Origin: Nautilus pompilius | Taxonomy: Eukaryota > Mollusca > Cephalopoda > Nautilida > Nautilidae | Length of the DNA: 64,000 nt | Direction of reading: 5' to 3' | NCBI GenBank assembly: GCA_018389105.1 | Contig: JACATO010000604.1 | Location: 434,001-498,000, forward strand | Shown: piece after piece, positions 46,450-59,200 of the stretch | Position numbering within the stretch: position 1 is the stretch's first letter | How the letters are laid out: each line of letters opens with the position of its first letter | The notes under the pieces: model-generated | What the model was told of the DNA's origin: nothing | The model's database searches: none | What the model saw: only the letters and a program-made list of their open reading frames with translations | Made by a program: the position numbers and the translations under genes

Positions 46450-49400
46450 CTTTTTTTGTTATCGGGCCACCACCACCCTTACACCACCCACCCACCCACC
46501 TACTGGTCTTCCAGCTTCACTGGCGTCCCATCTCAATTTGTTGCTATGGGCGACGACGCTCTCCCCGCCCAGACCCGAAAATCTTTCGGGGATCGGGAGA
46601 CATTTGGGTTTCTGTGGTTTTTTAGGGTTAATTTTCCTTCCTTCCTTTCGTATGTCACCCCGTGAACTGATATTTTTTTCCGGAAAAGGGCGGACGAGGG
46701 GGTCGACCGGGGACGAACAGGGACGTTACTCACCAGACGGCGCGTCGAACGGCCCTTTTTTTTTTTTTTTTCAGCTTCTGAGAGCAGATTTTTTCCGAAA
46801 TCCCTTTTCTTTCACCCTAAACTTCTAACAGCTACTAGGTAGTTAATAGCGACGAGGATCGGGGGGGGGGAGGAGGAGGGGACCTGGGTAAATCTTTGGT
46901 TTGGTTTGGTTTCTTTTGAGGGCTTTCGATCCTGTTGTTATTAACTGCAGGTTAAAACTTGGAGAAAGTGAGAAAGTAGGGCCCCACCCCCACCCCCCAA
47001 CTTTCCCCGTCTGTAATCGAAGTCCTGCGGTGGGTTAGGGATCTTAGGGATCTAGGGAGCTTAAGAGAGATAGGAGGGCTTGCTGCTACGGCTTTAACTA
47101 ACTACCCTGGCCCGGGGGACGCACGACGCGCGGGGAGGAGGAGGAGGAGAAGCAGACCAGCGCTTACCTTGCATCAGGTACAGCAGGCCACAGCCGCAGG
47201 CTCTCGCTGCTGGATGGCGCCCGGCGAGTCGGCGGCAAACAGCGGAAAGAATTAGCCAAATTGGCCTGGCATCTACCGGTGACATTATTCTCTCCCTCTG
47301 GGGGGGGGGCGGTCCCGGCCGGCCGGCTGTTCAGCGGCGACCGTGATTCATCGAGGCTCCCTCCTCCGGCGGCGAGAGAGCAGTCTGTCTGAAGGTATCC
47401 GACCGCTGATGGCCGAGTGAGGGGGCCCCCCCCCCCTCCTCCACCTTTTTCCTTTTTTAAATATAAATTGACTGTTAAACGACCGGTCCGGGGGGGGGCG
47501 GATATCTTCGTGACTGTTCGATGGACGATTAAATCGGTCGGAATATTCCCGTGGGAAACCAGGACTCGGCCTTAGTTTACTTTCTCCCCCTCTTATTCCC
47601 AGGATAAGCAGTTTACAGGTAGGGAGGAGGCCAGAACCGTTTCGGGGGTCGGGTTGGGGAGGTAATAATGGCGAGAATTATATTGTGCACTCGCCAACGA
47701 AGCAGCTTTGGCAGATAGATGATTGTATGCTGCGCGTCCGTCCACTTGTGACCCCCCCCCTCCTCCCTCTTCCTCCGGTGTAGTCCATGGGCGGCTAAAC
47801 GGTGAGCGGTTTAAATTATCGTCGTCTGAAGGGAGAAGAGGGGTAAGTAAATATTTTCGGCCGTCTTACGGTCGCAGGCGCCCACGGGGCGGCTGAAGTG
47901 CTTGGCGGCGGTTACCTGATTAATAGCTGGTAGACGGATGGCCGGCCACCTCTCTCTCTCCCCCCGCCCTCAGGTCACAGACAGAAGCTAGAACGCTGGT
48001 TGCACCTTAGAAGAATTTCTAATGGGCGCCAACTACTGTAAATTCAGATCCTAAAGGGACATTTGTGAATGCCTGCCCAACCTAGATAGCAGACGACAGT
48101 TTGTCCGCTTCCCGCCATTTTTTTTTTTTTTTTAACATGCGCAAAAGGCGGCCGAGAAACAGAGAGAGGGGGGGGAGAGTCGTCGGTAAACCCGTCAGCC
48201 AATAAGATCGAGTGTTACGTAATTTGCGCTTATTTGGCAGTTAACCTATGGCGATCGATGTCTGATAGTTCGTAGGAGGAGGATCCGTCCGGACCTCTAC
48301 AGGTAGAACGAAGGCTTCCGGGGATTTCGAAAGGTGTGCCGAGCTCCTTTTACTGCCATTTGTGTTCGCGTGTTGAAAAAAAGGGGGAGGCAGTAATGTC
48401 GATTTTTTGGGGGGGGGGATGTCGCGCGGTAGAGCGTTAATATTTCTTGCCTTGTTCGCTCGGTCTCGTTGTTGGAACCCCTCCCCCCCCGACACCTGTC
48501 ACAGGTGTATCGTATTGCAGCATCTTGCGTGGGTCGGGCTAATCTAACCGTGTAATATCCATTTCCACGATGACCATTACAAATGAAAAATCTTCTACCC
48601 TTTTCGTGGTTAATTCCGCTGCCTTTTTGATGCCCGTTCAGCAACGAGGGTTCATTTACAAAAGCCCCCTGCCAAAAAATCGAGATTAAACTCTAGAAAA
48701 CTCCCCCCGTCCCCTATTTTTTTCCAACGCCTTATGCCGTGTTCTTATATCTGATTAATCCGGCGTAGATAGCTAATTACACGGGTGGAAAATGTCCACA
48801 CGGGCCCTTCTTTTTCTCCTTCGTACGGTTCAAGAATGCGTGGAACATCCCGACATTTGCGCAGAATTTAAACATGTCTACGACTACGATTTGCCTCATT
48901 AATCCGTTGGTGCTCCGAGATGTTGAACGCTATTTGTTTTTTTGTTTATTTTTTTCGGCGGGGAGAGAGAGAGAGAGAGAGAGGTTGATGACCCTGAACC
49001 ACTTAGCAGGTGCTTGGTTATTTCGGACACACCCATGAGCCGCTCGGAAAGTAGCTACCACTGGTCATTGTCGAGGCGTAGAGCCCACTTCCTGCCTCCT
49101 GTCGACACCTCGCGGTTGTTTGTTATGCAAACCGGATGAGCGACTAGACTGGCGCGAGTGGTCGGATGACGTGGGCCTCGGCGGGAGGGAGGGGCAAACG
49201 ATGAATAGCAAACAAAAATTTAAAGATGTATTTAATGGTATTCGCGATTTTGCTTAATCATAATGGTTTTCTTATATTGGTCACAGAATTTTTCAAAAGT
49301 TAATAATAGCAAGTTTAAAGATTTCTACGTGTTTATACAAGTTCTTTTAAAAAATTTCTACCCTCTCCGGTGGAATGTGTAGTAGCTTATCCATCTGCGA

Positions 49401-52260
49401 CTTGCCGAGCTAATTGGACTGTGTTCTGAATATGTGGACAGTAAATGTTTGCTTGTTTTCCTAAGGCTGCTAAATCTAGATATCAAACCAGTACAGGTTT
49501 TTCTCAAAAAAAAAAAAAAATTAACAGAAGAAAAAAGGAACGTGGAAAGTTTCTTTAGAGTTATCTGCCCCCCCCTTTTTTTTTTACAGTGACTTATGAT
49601 CGCACCTGTTGGTAGCCCGGTAAATCGACTGTTTTTAGTCGTTTAGTGTATTCGGAATACTTGGAACTAGGGGGGGGGACATTTCTCGTGAATCTGTGTT
49701 GAGTCCTTTCCGGTATATTTTCCGAAGCGTGGACTACTCACTATCACACCGTACCAAGGGCGAGAACGAGCTTGTCGCTTAGTTATTCCTGGCAGGACTT
49801 GTTATCAGTTGTTAGTGACAGGTCTTCGCATTTAACGGTAGTGACCATCTAGAAAATCTACATTATTTTTACTTTCTTTCTTTTTTTTTAAGTTCGCTTG
49901 TGTAGGGGTAGCATCTAATATTTATATATCACGAGGTCTTAGCTGATGGAGGGTTAGCGGTGTAATCTGCAACCCAGATGGAAAACCGAGTGACTCATAG
50001 AACAAATAGTGTATTTAAAACGGGAGAAAAGGAATACTGTACTGACGAATTGTTCCAGGTCATCGTGAGATCGCAATCAGGGGTCATACCTAATTTATTA
50101 GACACGCATCTACGTGATCTGCTCATCGGTAATCAGCCCGGGGAATTAAGTCCCTTTCCTCCACTTAGGGAGCTTCCTTTTCTCTTTTTTTAAAATTTGA
50201 AAACAGTGAGAGTCTCTGTTCTAAAGGTTTGTTTTGTTCCACATAAAACAACGAATAATAATTAAGTACAAAACATTCTGTCATTGCTTTTGCATGCGCT
50301 CGACTTAATGAGGGAATGTTCTCTGCTGCGCATGCGTAATTGGTTTGTCATCTTCGAAATGTCGACCAAGATCTTTTATTACTCTTTACCTTATACAAGT
50401 TTCACTGTTGATTTGCACAGCGTTTGTCTCGCATTAAAAAGAAACTAGTTACTGGTCTACCTACGTCGAACAGCGACTGTCTACGTACTCGAAAACACTC
50501 ACTGCAGCTCTGCTGTCTAGACGACTGCTGTAGTATGACATCGACGTGAAGTGGTGCGGGGAACTTTCATTTACTCTTTGTTTTTGTTTTTTAAATTAAT
50601 CTAAAGAGAACCCAGCAGTAAAAGTGAGGTTCGCTGAGAGACTTCATGTTTGGAGCCGCTCTAACGATTCCTTATGCAGGAAATAATATTCTCAGAAATC
50701 CAAGACGGCAAAACCTTAGCGAACGTTTTGTCTCCGCTCTGCGTTTCTCCTCTCAGCCTCTTCCGTTATCCCCGCCCGCCACGTTCTCTAGACAGGGTAA
50801 AACATTTCCACAAACTCTGAACTTACTCCTTTTGCTCACCTACATACGAAGTTTCAAGATCTTTAGTTTAGTTTAGTTATTACGAGTCCACGTGGTGGGG
50901 GGGGGAAGAGAGAGAGAGAGAGAGAATGGCTTACCAATATAGCTTTAAAACTTATTTGTACTATTACGGGCGAGAATTTAGAACCTCTACTTTCAGTTTC
51001 TGTCACGCCATGCCGAGATTTTACTCACTTTATAATTATGACCTCTATTGTTGGTGACTGTAGATCGAAAGAATTTGCTTCCATGCTCTCCAAAGTCGGA
51101 AAACCCTTTGAAGTTTTCCCTTCAACAATCGAAAACCTCGTAAATCTTTTATTTTTAAGTTTCCATACAGATCAGCACCGTGGGCGCTGGAATACGGGGT
51201 GGGAGTTGCCGGAGAAGGGTTTAGAAAATTTAAAACAATTTGTTAATTTTCTCTGACTTCGTTGTTTGTTATCATGATTATTAGACAGGTGCGTGCCCGG
51301 ATTGGGTGGGGAGTGAAGGACTTGACAAGACAACACAGAACTAGCATTCACCATAACTAGTAGTGTTTCTCACGTTTTGGTTCCCCGGCCCCCACCCCTC
51401 CTGTAAGTGTGTAGAAAGCACGGGAGACTCGGGAATTTGCAAATGGCCGCGCCGTCCCCAGTTATTTCCGGAGTAGTTTTCGGCCAGTCCGCCGCCATCC
51501 AGTTCCAAAAGCCGGTGTGACTCTTCTTTTGGCCCCCAACGTTGTTCTTGTCATTATGTCGCAGTTTAATTCAAAAGTTTGAAGAAATAAATTAGTATTA
51601 TTATTCATTTAAAAAATTATACCGTTTTTTTCTATTATACTCTCACAGAGAATTGTTATAATGGAACAGAACTCCCGTGCATGAGGCTATGTCGTCGTCC
51701 CGCGCTCCAAGGATCCAGCCGAGCTCATAAACGTAAACGAGAAAATAGGAAATAGAGAAATTTATACCCCCCCCCACCGGCCCCTCACAAAAAAAAAAGG
51801 TTCGATTCCAAAGTTCGCGAAAGAAGGGGCTAGAGATCCCGATTTATTAATGGTCTCGCCGAAAAGAACCACGCAGGTCGCTGACAAAATGCGACTTTTC
51901 TACCGACATGAAATACGAAAAAAAAAAACACTTCCCGTTAAACGGGTGAAAGGCTCCTGCAGGGACCGGCCCCTTTCTCTGTTTAGAAGATTTCTACACA
52001 CCCCCTCTCCGACCACGAATCTTCGGTTGATTAACGAAGAGGTTCTAGAAATGTCGGTCAGAATAACGTGGTTATATTTGCTCCAAACTGAAAGTAGTTA
52101 AATTCGCTGAAGGGAACTGGTGGCGATGATGGCAGCAAATGTGTTAGGAAGGATGCATTACGGACTATGAAGAAGAAACCCCCCCCCCCCCGGCCGGGTG
52201 GACTAACACCTTCCTGCTAACCAAACTAGTACTGTGCAGCTGAGACTGAGGGGGGGACCC
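46450..52260. other. CpG- and G/C-homopolymer-rich island (probable promoter region)
   Basis: CpG dinucleotides and GC-rich blocks are clearly denser here than in the flanks, for example around 46,540-46,750, 47,280-47,520 and 47,860-48,000. Many pure G or C runs of 9-13 bases occur, such as 46,861-46,870, 47,426-47,436 and 52,179-52,191. GA repeats lie at 48,964-48,982 and near 50,908. No long coding region was found. It contains the candidate alternative first exon (47,168-47,285) and an isolated plus-strand donor-like GTAAGT at 47,843. It is probably a promoter island, perhaps bidirectional. Confidence 0.5.
47168..47285 (-). CDS. Candidate alternative first exon of membrane-protein gene
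   Basis: From an ATG at 47,285, the frame reads MSPVDARPIWLILSAVCRRL, then CGCGLLYLMQ, and ends at a good donor, ATGCAAG|GTAAGC, in phase 1. It can splice to the acceptor at 42,578-42,579 and continue in frame as GVMAMQCGHF. The resulting N-terminus has an Arg-rich segment and then a modest hydrophobic run, which is a weaker signal peptide than the 42,626 start. It may instead be a 5' UTR exon. Its place in the CpG-rich island supports promoter use. Confidence 0.4.
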
Positions 52261-55200
52261 CCCAAAAGAGATCTCCCTATCTTGACGTTCTGCTGGTATG
52301 GCTTCCTGTCCTGACTTGTGCTTTAAAAAATTTAAATGGGAGTTCAGCTTCTGAATCCGAGTGTGCCGTAACATATTCAAGATGAAATGAGTGATGAAGA
52401 TGGATAAAACTGGTGTGTTTGGCTGCTTGAGCATTGAGCAATGGGCATTCTGTAAGTGTGCTGGCTGGGTAGTTGGAAATAGCTACATTAGTTAGTGTAG
52501 TTTGTCTAACTAAAGCATTGGCTTCTCGATGGCAAACTCTGGACATGGAATGTTTTCATTGTCAAAGGAAGTTTTAAACTGTTCGCTCGAAAATTAGAAA
52601 TACCTATTAGCTATTTTATGCCACTGGACACACGAGACAGACAACCTTCAAGTTGAGAAATAAAGTACTCCACTGACTGAACCCTGGTTACAGAAAATAC
52701 TTCTAGAAGGTAATGGAATTTGTTTTTGATCTTTTGTAGGTGCTATGCCAAATTTTCGAGGATAATAATGCAGAAATACAACTTGACCTAATGAGCCCGG
52801 GTGTTACCGTGTTCTGTAATAATCAAATTAAATTCTTGCCTAAATCAAAATTGTCGTTGAAAAAAGCAGGATAAAATCTACTTACCTGGATTCAACACAG
52901 TGCACTAATAATTTTTTTCAAATCTCTCTCTCTCTGTGATCACAAACATTTTTAAAAACTATTTCAAAAACTCCATTTATCTGGAAAATTGTCCCACAAA
53001 CTTGTTCAGTGATACACTAACAGCTCATTAATGTTCATGTGCCTGGAAAATATTGTAGTCAGTGATGTGATGTGAGAGTGATACAAAAGATTTGATGCGT
53101 CGTTTTGGCTAACTACTGTAGTTGATCCAGCCTCATCTTATACTCCAAATCTATAAGGGAAAGAAAAACAGGAAAATTAGCCAATTTTAAGATTAACTCC
53201 AGGTCTGCATTGCATATTGAAAATTTTGATGAACCAGACACACACATTACTGGACTTATATATATATATATATATATATAATTTTTTTTTTTTAAAACTG
53301 TTGGTTTTAATTAATTATTTCTAGCGTTCTGTTCTACACATTTACAGTTTTTTTATTATTAATATTCTTTAACATTTCTAACTTCATTTTTCCATTTGAC
53401 TGATCAATCCAATGCTTCCATCAGATCTGAAACTTTAGTCCATTGTCCTGTTTGCAAACTACTTTATATTTATGCATACCAAGCTTCCAGTATCATTTTA
53501 TAAAATAATATCAAGGGTTACACTTAGAATTTTAAATAACCTATTTATTTTCATTGGTACCTCTTCCATAGTAGATTTATATGAGGAAGTTTTAATTATT
53601 CTGGTGAAAGCCAGCTCTTAGTGTTTGCCTTTTATGTCATGACATATATGCAACCATATCAAAGTCACAGTGAGAAAGTAGTGGCTGTTTTTGAATACAA
53701 TGCAGCAGCCAACATACAGTCCTGCTAGGAAGTAAATACTGTGTGTGACACAACCTTTCCCTAATACCCTATTTTGACGACTTGTTATTATGCTCTCTAT
53801 CTCCAAATACCCTGTTAAGCTGCCCACTTGTCAGTGTGAGATGAGTTTCCTTCAAGAATCTCCAATGTAGCATAAGCTGCAATGATACTTTCTTTGCATC
53901 AGTTCGTTTCCTTTGTAATTTGACACTTATTATATCTATGCATCTTCTTGGTCCACTCCTTAACCTCTTAGTTTCCATTTATAGACCGCTTTTGTGGTTG
54001 TTGTTGTTGTTTTTTTTGATTACTGAAGGCAGACTAGCACAGACTGGGAGGGGGACGGCACTGGCTGTTTGAAATCTCTCCCTCCATTTATTTTCTTTTT
54101 TTTTTTTGTAGTCATGCAAAAGCTTTAAATGTGTGTAACATCTATCAGAACATGAGCAAGAACGTCTTCATAAAAGAACTCCCAAAAAAATAGGATGGAT
54201 AGAGTAAATGTCAAGCATTTCTTCGGATTGGCTCCAAATACAAGTTAATATGGCCAGACGGACTGATGTCTTTCTTCACACACACGAGACTTGTGTGAAT
54301 CTTGTAGTAATAGACCCTTTTTTGTTAAAAAAAAAGAACAAAATGTCCTCAAAATCTACTTTGTAGTGCCACTTTCAAAGGAGAAATTCCCATGTAGGCT
54401 TCCTGCCTTCTGGCATGAACTAAAATTTTATTGCGTTTTGGACAGCCAACAGGTGCCCATTGTAATACAGAATCACCGGTGCCAGCTGATGCAAAACTTA
54501 CAAACACAAAAATCTGAATAAATTTTATTTAAAAAAAAACAAAAAAAAAAAAAACCCAAACAATTTTTTACAGCTGTGTCTAGGGTTGGTTCAACAGCCC
54601 ATGAAATGTCTTGTGGTATAGGTACACGTTTGTCGACTGTTCACACAAACTAAGCGGAACCACAGACTAATGTGTTACACAGAAAACCTTTACTTGAGTC
54701 GTGCTTCCAGAGAACTTGGAAATAAATAAGAATTAGACAAAACACGAGGCAAGCAAGTCTGATTTCACATATATAGACTTTCTGAAAGTTCCACATCAGA
54801 TGTAAACCTACCCTCTCCTCTCTAGCCTTGGGCAATGTTGAGGCAATTGATATGTACTTCCCATCTCCACAGTAATAACTGCAGATTCTGTGAATTGCCT
54901 CCTATATGGGAAGAAAAAGAGAAAATACTAAATTTACCAGGCATTAAGTAAAAAAAAAAAGGTAGTTTATTAGCGGTAGCCACAAAACTGTTCTTGGCTA
55001 TAATAAACAAATTTCATTAATCCCCAGGTCATTATGGGGCCTGATGGATTAGTTAAATTGATATTTTAAGCCAAATGTGATGGTGTTTTTTTGTTAAAAA
55101 AAGCAACAGAGTTTTATTTGCCTCAGCCAATCAGTTTATGGAGCTACCAACAAAACATGCCCCCTTCCCTCAGCTTTGCCCAAAATTATCTGAAGAGGAG

Positions 55201-55614
55201 AAAAGGGGTGCTGAAGACTAACAGTACAGGATGCAGATTGTCAGTGGCAGCTTAGTCAAACACACTCAATTAACAATGCCCCAGGGAAGAAGCGGTTTGT
55301 AACACACAGTTGTGTCTACAAATTCCATGTCTCTTACTTTCTTCTGGTTGTCTCTAATAATTTAAACATACATAAATACATGATTTTAAAAAAATAATAA
55401 TTTAAAAATGAAAATACTAAAGGAAAACAAAGTAACTTTTTTTTTTCCGCAACAAACTCAAATGTCAAGAGAGAAGTAGAGAAAGTTCACAGACTGGCAG
55501 TTTCAGTTATCTAGCAGAAATAAGCTCGGCCAGAAAAGTTCCAAATACCTTGTTGAAAGTAAGAGAGGGAAGACTACCCAACTTTTTTTTATCTTCTGAA
55601 AGCAAACTGTAGTA

Positions 55615-56214
55615 CAGTCGACCCCTGCATAATCGCGGTTCGGCATTCGCGGCCCCAGTTATTCACGGAATTTTCCTTAGAACCTAACTAATAATTGTTC
55701 ATGGAAACCCCTGCATATTCACAGAATCGCAAATATCTTCTGCGATTTTTTTATGGCTTTTTCCGTGGAAATATATATTTTTTCACACTTTTTAACGCTA
55801 AATTATTAATAACAATATAATTTACTAATTTTGTAACATAAGTACTAACGTAAATTCAGCAAAATATCAATATAAAATAAACGCTATTGGCTGGAGGTTT
55901 GAAAGTAGCCAATCCGAGAGCGTTATTCATTTCTCCTCGCTGCTGATTGGCTGCTGCCCACGAGGTGGTGTCTCAGGCAGATGCAGCCCAGCATCATCCC
56001 AGTTTACCACGTGTAGCTATCTCGAGTGTTTCTCTGAGTGTTGTATTGTTTATTAAATTATTATTATATATTTACTTATATTTTTTTAATTATATGTTAC
56101 GTTATATTTTGATGTTTATAGGCATTTTTATGGACCACGTCCAATATTCGCGGTTTTTCACTCTTCGCAGGTGCTCTAGGAAAGTAACCCCCCACAAATA
56201 CCAGGGGACAACTG
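55615..56214. mobile_element. pogo/Tigger-like MITE, 600 bp
   Basis: The inverted ends read CAGTCGACCCCTGCATAATC on the left and CAGTTGTCCCCTGGTATTTG on the right in reverse complement. Each is bordered by TA (55,613-55,614 and 56,215-56,216). The CAGT(T/C)G(T/A)CCC(C/T)xG start is that of pogo/Tigger elements. Internal subrepeats with ATTCGCGG or ATTCACGG lie near both ends. There is no transposase, so it is a non-autonomous deletion derivative. A 99-codon frame inside it is not a gene. Confidence 0.85.
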
Positions 56215-57664
56215 TATATACAATAAATTTTGTCTCAGAACTGTAACATTTAGAATGGTGTTACAAATTCTAAATGAACCATAATTACCTTTAAAAAGTT
56301 TACATCCCTGCCAGGGCAAATCATCTATTTGTTGCCCCTATACATTAAATGTAACAGTTTATTTGTGATAATTTATTTTCAAAGACAGTTTATGGATTAT
56401 ATCCCCTTAAAGAGTTAATTGTTTTAAAAATTATTGCTTTGGAAAAAATTGTATACAAATATACATAGCTAAGGAGGCTATACATGTAAATTATCGGTAT
56501 CTTGTATACACAACAGAGTACAGCATAGTCTGCAACTATACAGATGGTTCAGAAAAAGGTATACAGTCATATCACTTTCATGATAGTCAATCCGAACAAC
56601 AATGGAATGCAACACATAATAATTCTTTACCTTATAGATGCTGATGGTTTATGCAGTCATAGTATTAACTAAAATTAGTATGGCTAAATAATATTAATAA
56701 CAAAGACAGTAATAATACTAGAAGGGGGCATTCAAATGCAACATGGCCAGATACCATTACAGCAATGCTACTTTAGCTTGGTTCCGTTTGAATGTCCACA
56801 GCATAAAGGCGTAACCACCTTTATATACAAATTATACCCCAGAACATTGTCAGTGGGAGGGAGGAGGAAAAAATCCAGGTACTTAAAAGACTGGTGGGGA
56901 GGGGGAGACATACCGTGCACATTCTTACACAAGTCAGAGGAAAAGAAATGTACACATTTTTAAAATTGTAGATTTGCGTTTATTCAAAATGGGCAGTCAA
57001 ATATGTGATGAATAAAGATTTTTTGTAAACTAATCGAGATGCAGTCAGTATCCTCCTCGTATCATCCAAAAGCAAAATGACTTAACAAGGCCTAACTCTG
57101 CAGATTCAAGAATCTTTACGAAATATGAGATCCATTTTGAATGAATACAATTCCACACATTTTAAAATTTTTTTTTACTTAAATATTGAATTTTTTGTCT
57201 TGTCATCAGCTTGTAGGAACAGGTGCACACTTTTTAAAAATTTATTGTATGTTCTTTGTTAGTACCTGCCTTCTCTAAAAAGAAAAGAAAAAAAAATGGG
57301 CAATGAATTAAGCTAGAATATAAACAATCTGAATATTTGAAATAAAGCCTATGTTAGTTACCCAGAGCTTTTTAGTTTTGTTGTAATAAAAAATCTGTTT
57401 TATACCAAGGACCTTCAAATAAAACCCCAAGAGTAGGGGCCAGATACCATTAGATCATCCTTAGTGTTAAGCCATAATTCTAAGTCTTAAAACCTGTATT
57501 CTATTCTATTTGTGGATTTTTAGCTTCTGCCCCAGTGACTGAATATAACGGTGAATCAAATATTACATCCATCCAGCTCATTGTAAAATCCCATGTTTGT
57601 TCAGCAATTTATCAAGTTACTAACCCCTACTAGTTTCTGATATTAAACTAAAAGCTGATTCGAT

Positions 57665-57710
57665 CAGACCACCACTGCGATCTCTGACTCAACTTGACAG
57701 TGGTGGTCTG
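57665..57710. other. Perfect 13-bp inverted repeat (hairpin)
   Basis: CAGACCACCACTG (57,665-57,677) and CAGTGGTGGTCTG (57,698-57,710) are exact reverse complements around a 20-nt loop. A GAT/ATC pair just outside could extend the stem with a bulge. The stem is GC-rich against an AT-rich background. It is too short for a standard microRNA precursor. Confidence 0.6.
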
Positions 57711-58359
57711 GGATCCTGGTCCTTCGCTGTAAGTTTCCCTTCATGTTACTTCTATGGTGATTAACAAGTGCAATAAATTTTACAACACTTCTTTTGGTAG
57801 AAAAGGATAGTGTCTTTTTTTTTACTTTAAAGACTGGCTGACAAATATTTTAGAACACATTCAGGTACCCAACATTCCATATGAACTGCACTTTCATTCT
57901 AAAATAAACTGTTATATTTTGAGAACAGAGAGATAAGCCTGTCATTTGTCCTTTTTTTTTTTGGAGACAAACTCCCTTTTCAACAAAGACCCTTTAAAAG
58001 GCAAATGATTCACTTTTTACACCAAAAAAAATATTTTTCTGGCTAACCTACAATCTCATGAGCTGAAGAGTGACCAGCTGTTTAATTAATTTAAAAAAAA
58101 AAAACAGCATGCATTTAAATACTAACGATTGCATCAGTACAATTATCATGCAGTGGCCATAGCGAAATAAATAGGGAGCTGCAGAGTATTTAAAACAGAT
58201 CCTAACTGCCAATTTGGGGGTGAATCAGCTCCGAATGTTTAGTGCCCAGCCGTTCACTCCACAAACATCAAAGGGTTGTAAACTTTCTGTCTACCTGACT
58301 TACCTTTAGGAGAACGATAAAGATAATTTTTTAACACTCATTAAAAACTTCCAATCCAA

Positions 58360-58390
<31 letters not shown>

Positions 58391-59014
58391 CAATAGATCT
58401 CTCTCTCTAGAAAAAAGGACCGGTCTCCATTTGCCGCAAGCAAAGCGAAGAAGATGTAACCCACGTTTTACATTTAGTTATTATGGCAGCCAAATAGCTT
58501 GTTTAAAAAAAAAAGAAGGATCAATTAAGTCCTTTTTACATCTCCCTTACTTCCTAAAAAAAAAAATGGCTGCTGCTTTTTCTTTTCCAATGTCAAAGTG
58601 CATTAGCACAAATCACCTGTACTCCAGGACAGGAATTTCAACATCTCTCTGATTACATCTGGCAGGTATGAAAGGTGTCATCGATTTGAACACCTGCTCT
58701 TCTATTCCAACCACACATACACAAGCACACGCAGTAAAATTGAGACAAAAACGTTCCACTGCAAAATAAAGACTTTAAAATAAAACACGCAAAACAACAA
58801 TCAGTAATTTTGTTTGTGATAAATTTCTACAAAAAAACAAAACAAACAAAAACAACAATGAAAAAAAAACAAAAAAAACAGCTCCATCTGTAGGCAGGAG
58901 AAAAAAAAAACATTAATAAGTGTCCAAGTACGTTAAAAAAATTAATAAATAATCACAACTATCTCTTATTCCAAGGTAAGCGGACAAACGTTTTTTTTAA
59001 TATTTACTACTGGG

Positions 59015-59200
59015 CTGACTGGTGGTCCAGTGGTTACACTACCAGACAGTCTGGATTTCCTCCCACATCTAAAAATGGATATGTTCTAGTAGAGATTTCT
59101 CTGCTAAAGTCAGATGGATCGTCATGACGTGGAACAGACCACTCTCTTTAGTGGATAAGTGAGGTGCTATGCTCAGGGTTTCAGAGACTGGTTTAAGATG
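59015..59200 (+). repeat. Probable decayed tRNA-derived SINE
   Basis: GACTGGTGGTCCAGTGGTTA contains a good A box (TGGTCCAGTGG at 59,023-59,033). The B box is not recognisable. The following TTTCCTCCCACATCT resembles the body of the SINE-like family at 31,541 (read on its minus strand). The limits are approximate. Confidence 0.4.

Noticed and set aside
46379..46828. 149-codon plus-strand open frame in the GC-rich island
   Set aside because: It has low complexity, starts inside a Tc1-type MITE, includes a poly-Phe run from a T tract, and shows no protein similarity I can see.
55947..56246. 99-codon plus-strand frame
   Set aside because: It lies inside the pogo-like MITE and shows no transposase motif; it is chance coding in AT-rich sequence.
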